DNA of 6,103 nucleotides. Source: Bacillota bacterium. Lineage in GTDB: Bacteria; Bacillota; Clostridia; Christensenellales; CAG-138. Positions within the stretch are counted from its first letter, which is position 1, and every line of letters begins with the position of its first letter. The stretch lies in assembly GCA_023453725.1 (NCBI GenBank), contig JAEXTB010000053.1, positions 1 through 6,103 on the forward strand, given 5' to 3'. Shown piece by piece: positions 5,351 through 6,103 of this stretch. Both the position numbers and the translations under genes were made by a program. Below the pieces are notes generated by a model. That model ran no database searches. It was not told the DNA's origin and was given only the letters and a program-made list of their open reading frames with translations.

Positions 5351-6103
5351 TTATGCAGCGGCTTCGCGCTTTTTCTTCTTGCTTCTGGAAATCAAAAATC
5401 CCGTCAATCCCGCAAGCCCAAACGTCAACGCGCCGCCTATAATGCCCGCAACGCTTGTGCCGGAGCCGCTACCGTCCGCATAATCATAATCCGGTAAAAA
5501 CGCGGTCTTTTCCTGTATCTGCGCGGCGTTGTCAAACACTTCACCGCGGGTAGCAAGCTCGGTAGTGCCTGCCGCCTTTTCCATGGACCATTCGAGACCG
5601 TCAGGATACGAGGAAGCAAAGAGAGACAATACGCCGCCGGTAAGGAGCGCAACTACGCCCAGCGAGATCAACACCTTTTTCAAGGATACACCGCTTGGGA
5701 TGCTGCTGCCCGCGTTGGCGCTTTCAAACAATTCCGGCCGCATGCGGTAGACAAAGCAGAGTACCGCCGCAGTGATAATGCCCTCCGCCACGCCTATGGC
5801 AAGGTGGATGGGCTGCATCAGCAGCAGGAAGGACTGGAAGGGCAGCTCCGTAATGCCGGAAGCGAGCGTTTCCAACACCACGCCGAACGCGCCAAGCTGG
5901 AGACCGACCACCACGGATACGATAGATGCTATCGTAATTCGCTTATAAGTTAACCCCTTCTTTACAAGCGGCTTCCAAATCAGCGGATAAACAAGCAGGC
6001 AGGGGAGTACGCCCATGTTGAATATGTTGCAGCCTAAGGCAATTAAACCGCCGTCCGCAAAGAACAGCGCCTGAATAATGAGCACGGCTGCAAGCGTCAA
6101 AAG
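5351..6103 (-). CDS. cbiM: CbiM-PDGLE fusion, membrane component of a cobalt/nickel ECF transporter (N-terminus outside window)
   Basis: The 250 visible residues are the C-terminal part of the substrate-binding membrane protein of an energy-coupling-factor transporter for Co2+ or Ni2+. CbiM signatures are clear: QALFFADGGLIALGCNIFNM (visible residues 11-30) and HLAIGVAEGIITAAVL (about 100-115). The metal-binding N-terminus, usually beginning MHI, lies right of the window. After a membrane helix (about 143-162) comes YPDGLEWSME, the hallmark of the PDGLE (CbiN/NikN-like) domain, then a last helix (AGIIGGALTFGLAGLTGFLI) and a basic tail, SRSKKKKREAAA. In other bacteria the M and N parts can be separate genes; here they are fused. 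Partners CbiQ and CbiO are not visible; because the gene reads leftward into the terminator, they are not directly downstream. Metal choice cannot be decided from this part. No true start codon is present within the window. Confidence 0.93.
   Translation of the reverse strand, partial: LLTLAAVLIIQALFFADGGLIALGCNIFNMGVLPCLLVYPLIWKPLVKKGLTYKRITIASIVSVVVGLQLGAFGVVLETLASGITELPFQSFLLLMQPIHLAIGVAEGIITAAVLCFVYRMRPELFESANAGSSIPSGVSLKKVLISLGVVALLTGGVLSLFASSYPDGLEWSMEKAAGTTELATRGEVFDNAAQIQEKTAFLPDYDYADGSGSGTSVAGIIGGALTFGLAGLTGFLISRSKKKKREAAA

Overview
The window looks like a chromosomal segment of a Gram-positive, probably anaerobic bacterium of the Clostridia. The grounds are strong purine-rich Shine-Dalgarno sites (GGAGG/AAGGAG) before most genes, roughly balanced base composition, and the gene types: a rubrerythrin-VIT1 fusion, a CbiM transporter component with a fused PDGLE domain, and a LacI-type regulator. 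The assignment is inference; no rRNA or marker gene is present to fix it. There is no sign of an insertion sequence, phage gene, CRISPR array or tRNA.

Layout from left to right. Positions 1-531 (minus strand) hold the N-terminal part of a LacI/GalR-family repressor cut by the window edge. It has a well-formed promoter (perfect TTGACA, 17-base spacer) that contains a small palindrome. A gene-free stretch of 388 bases (532-919) carries that promoter, a candidate rightward promoter, and a leader in which a CTCCT element can pair with the ribosome binding site of the next gene. At 920-1579 (+) is a HAD-family phosphatase resembling phosphoglycolate phosphatase. At 1661-2323 (+) is a predicted C39-like papain-fold cysteine peptidase. 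At 2320-3189 (-) is a rubrerythrin domain fused to a VIT1/CCC1 membrane domain, a predicted iron or manganese handling protein. The peptidase and fusion genes meet tail to tail and share the bases TTAA for their two stop codons. At 3255-4319 (-) is an unrecognised secreted lipoprotein. A 147-base divergent control region with several inverted repeats separates it from an alpha/beta hydrolase at 4467-5300 (+). A strong bidirectional terminator (5305-5332) separates the hydrolase from the C-terminal part of a CbiM-PDGLE fusion (5351-6103, -), the membrane component of a cobalt or nickel ECF transporter, which runs off the right edge.

The genes do not form one pathway. There are two metal-related modules on the minus strand (rubrerythrin-VIT1 and CbiM-PDGLE), separated by unrelated hydrolase and lipoprotein genes. 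I see no convincing new multi-gene system. The points most worth checking are the inverted repeats at promoters (571-585, 3247-3260, 4367-4383), the possible Shine-Dalgarno sequestration before the HAD gene, the overlapping stop codons at 2320-2323, and the two poorly characterised proteins (C39-like and lipoprotein).
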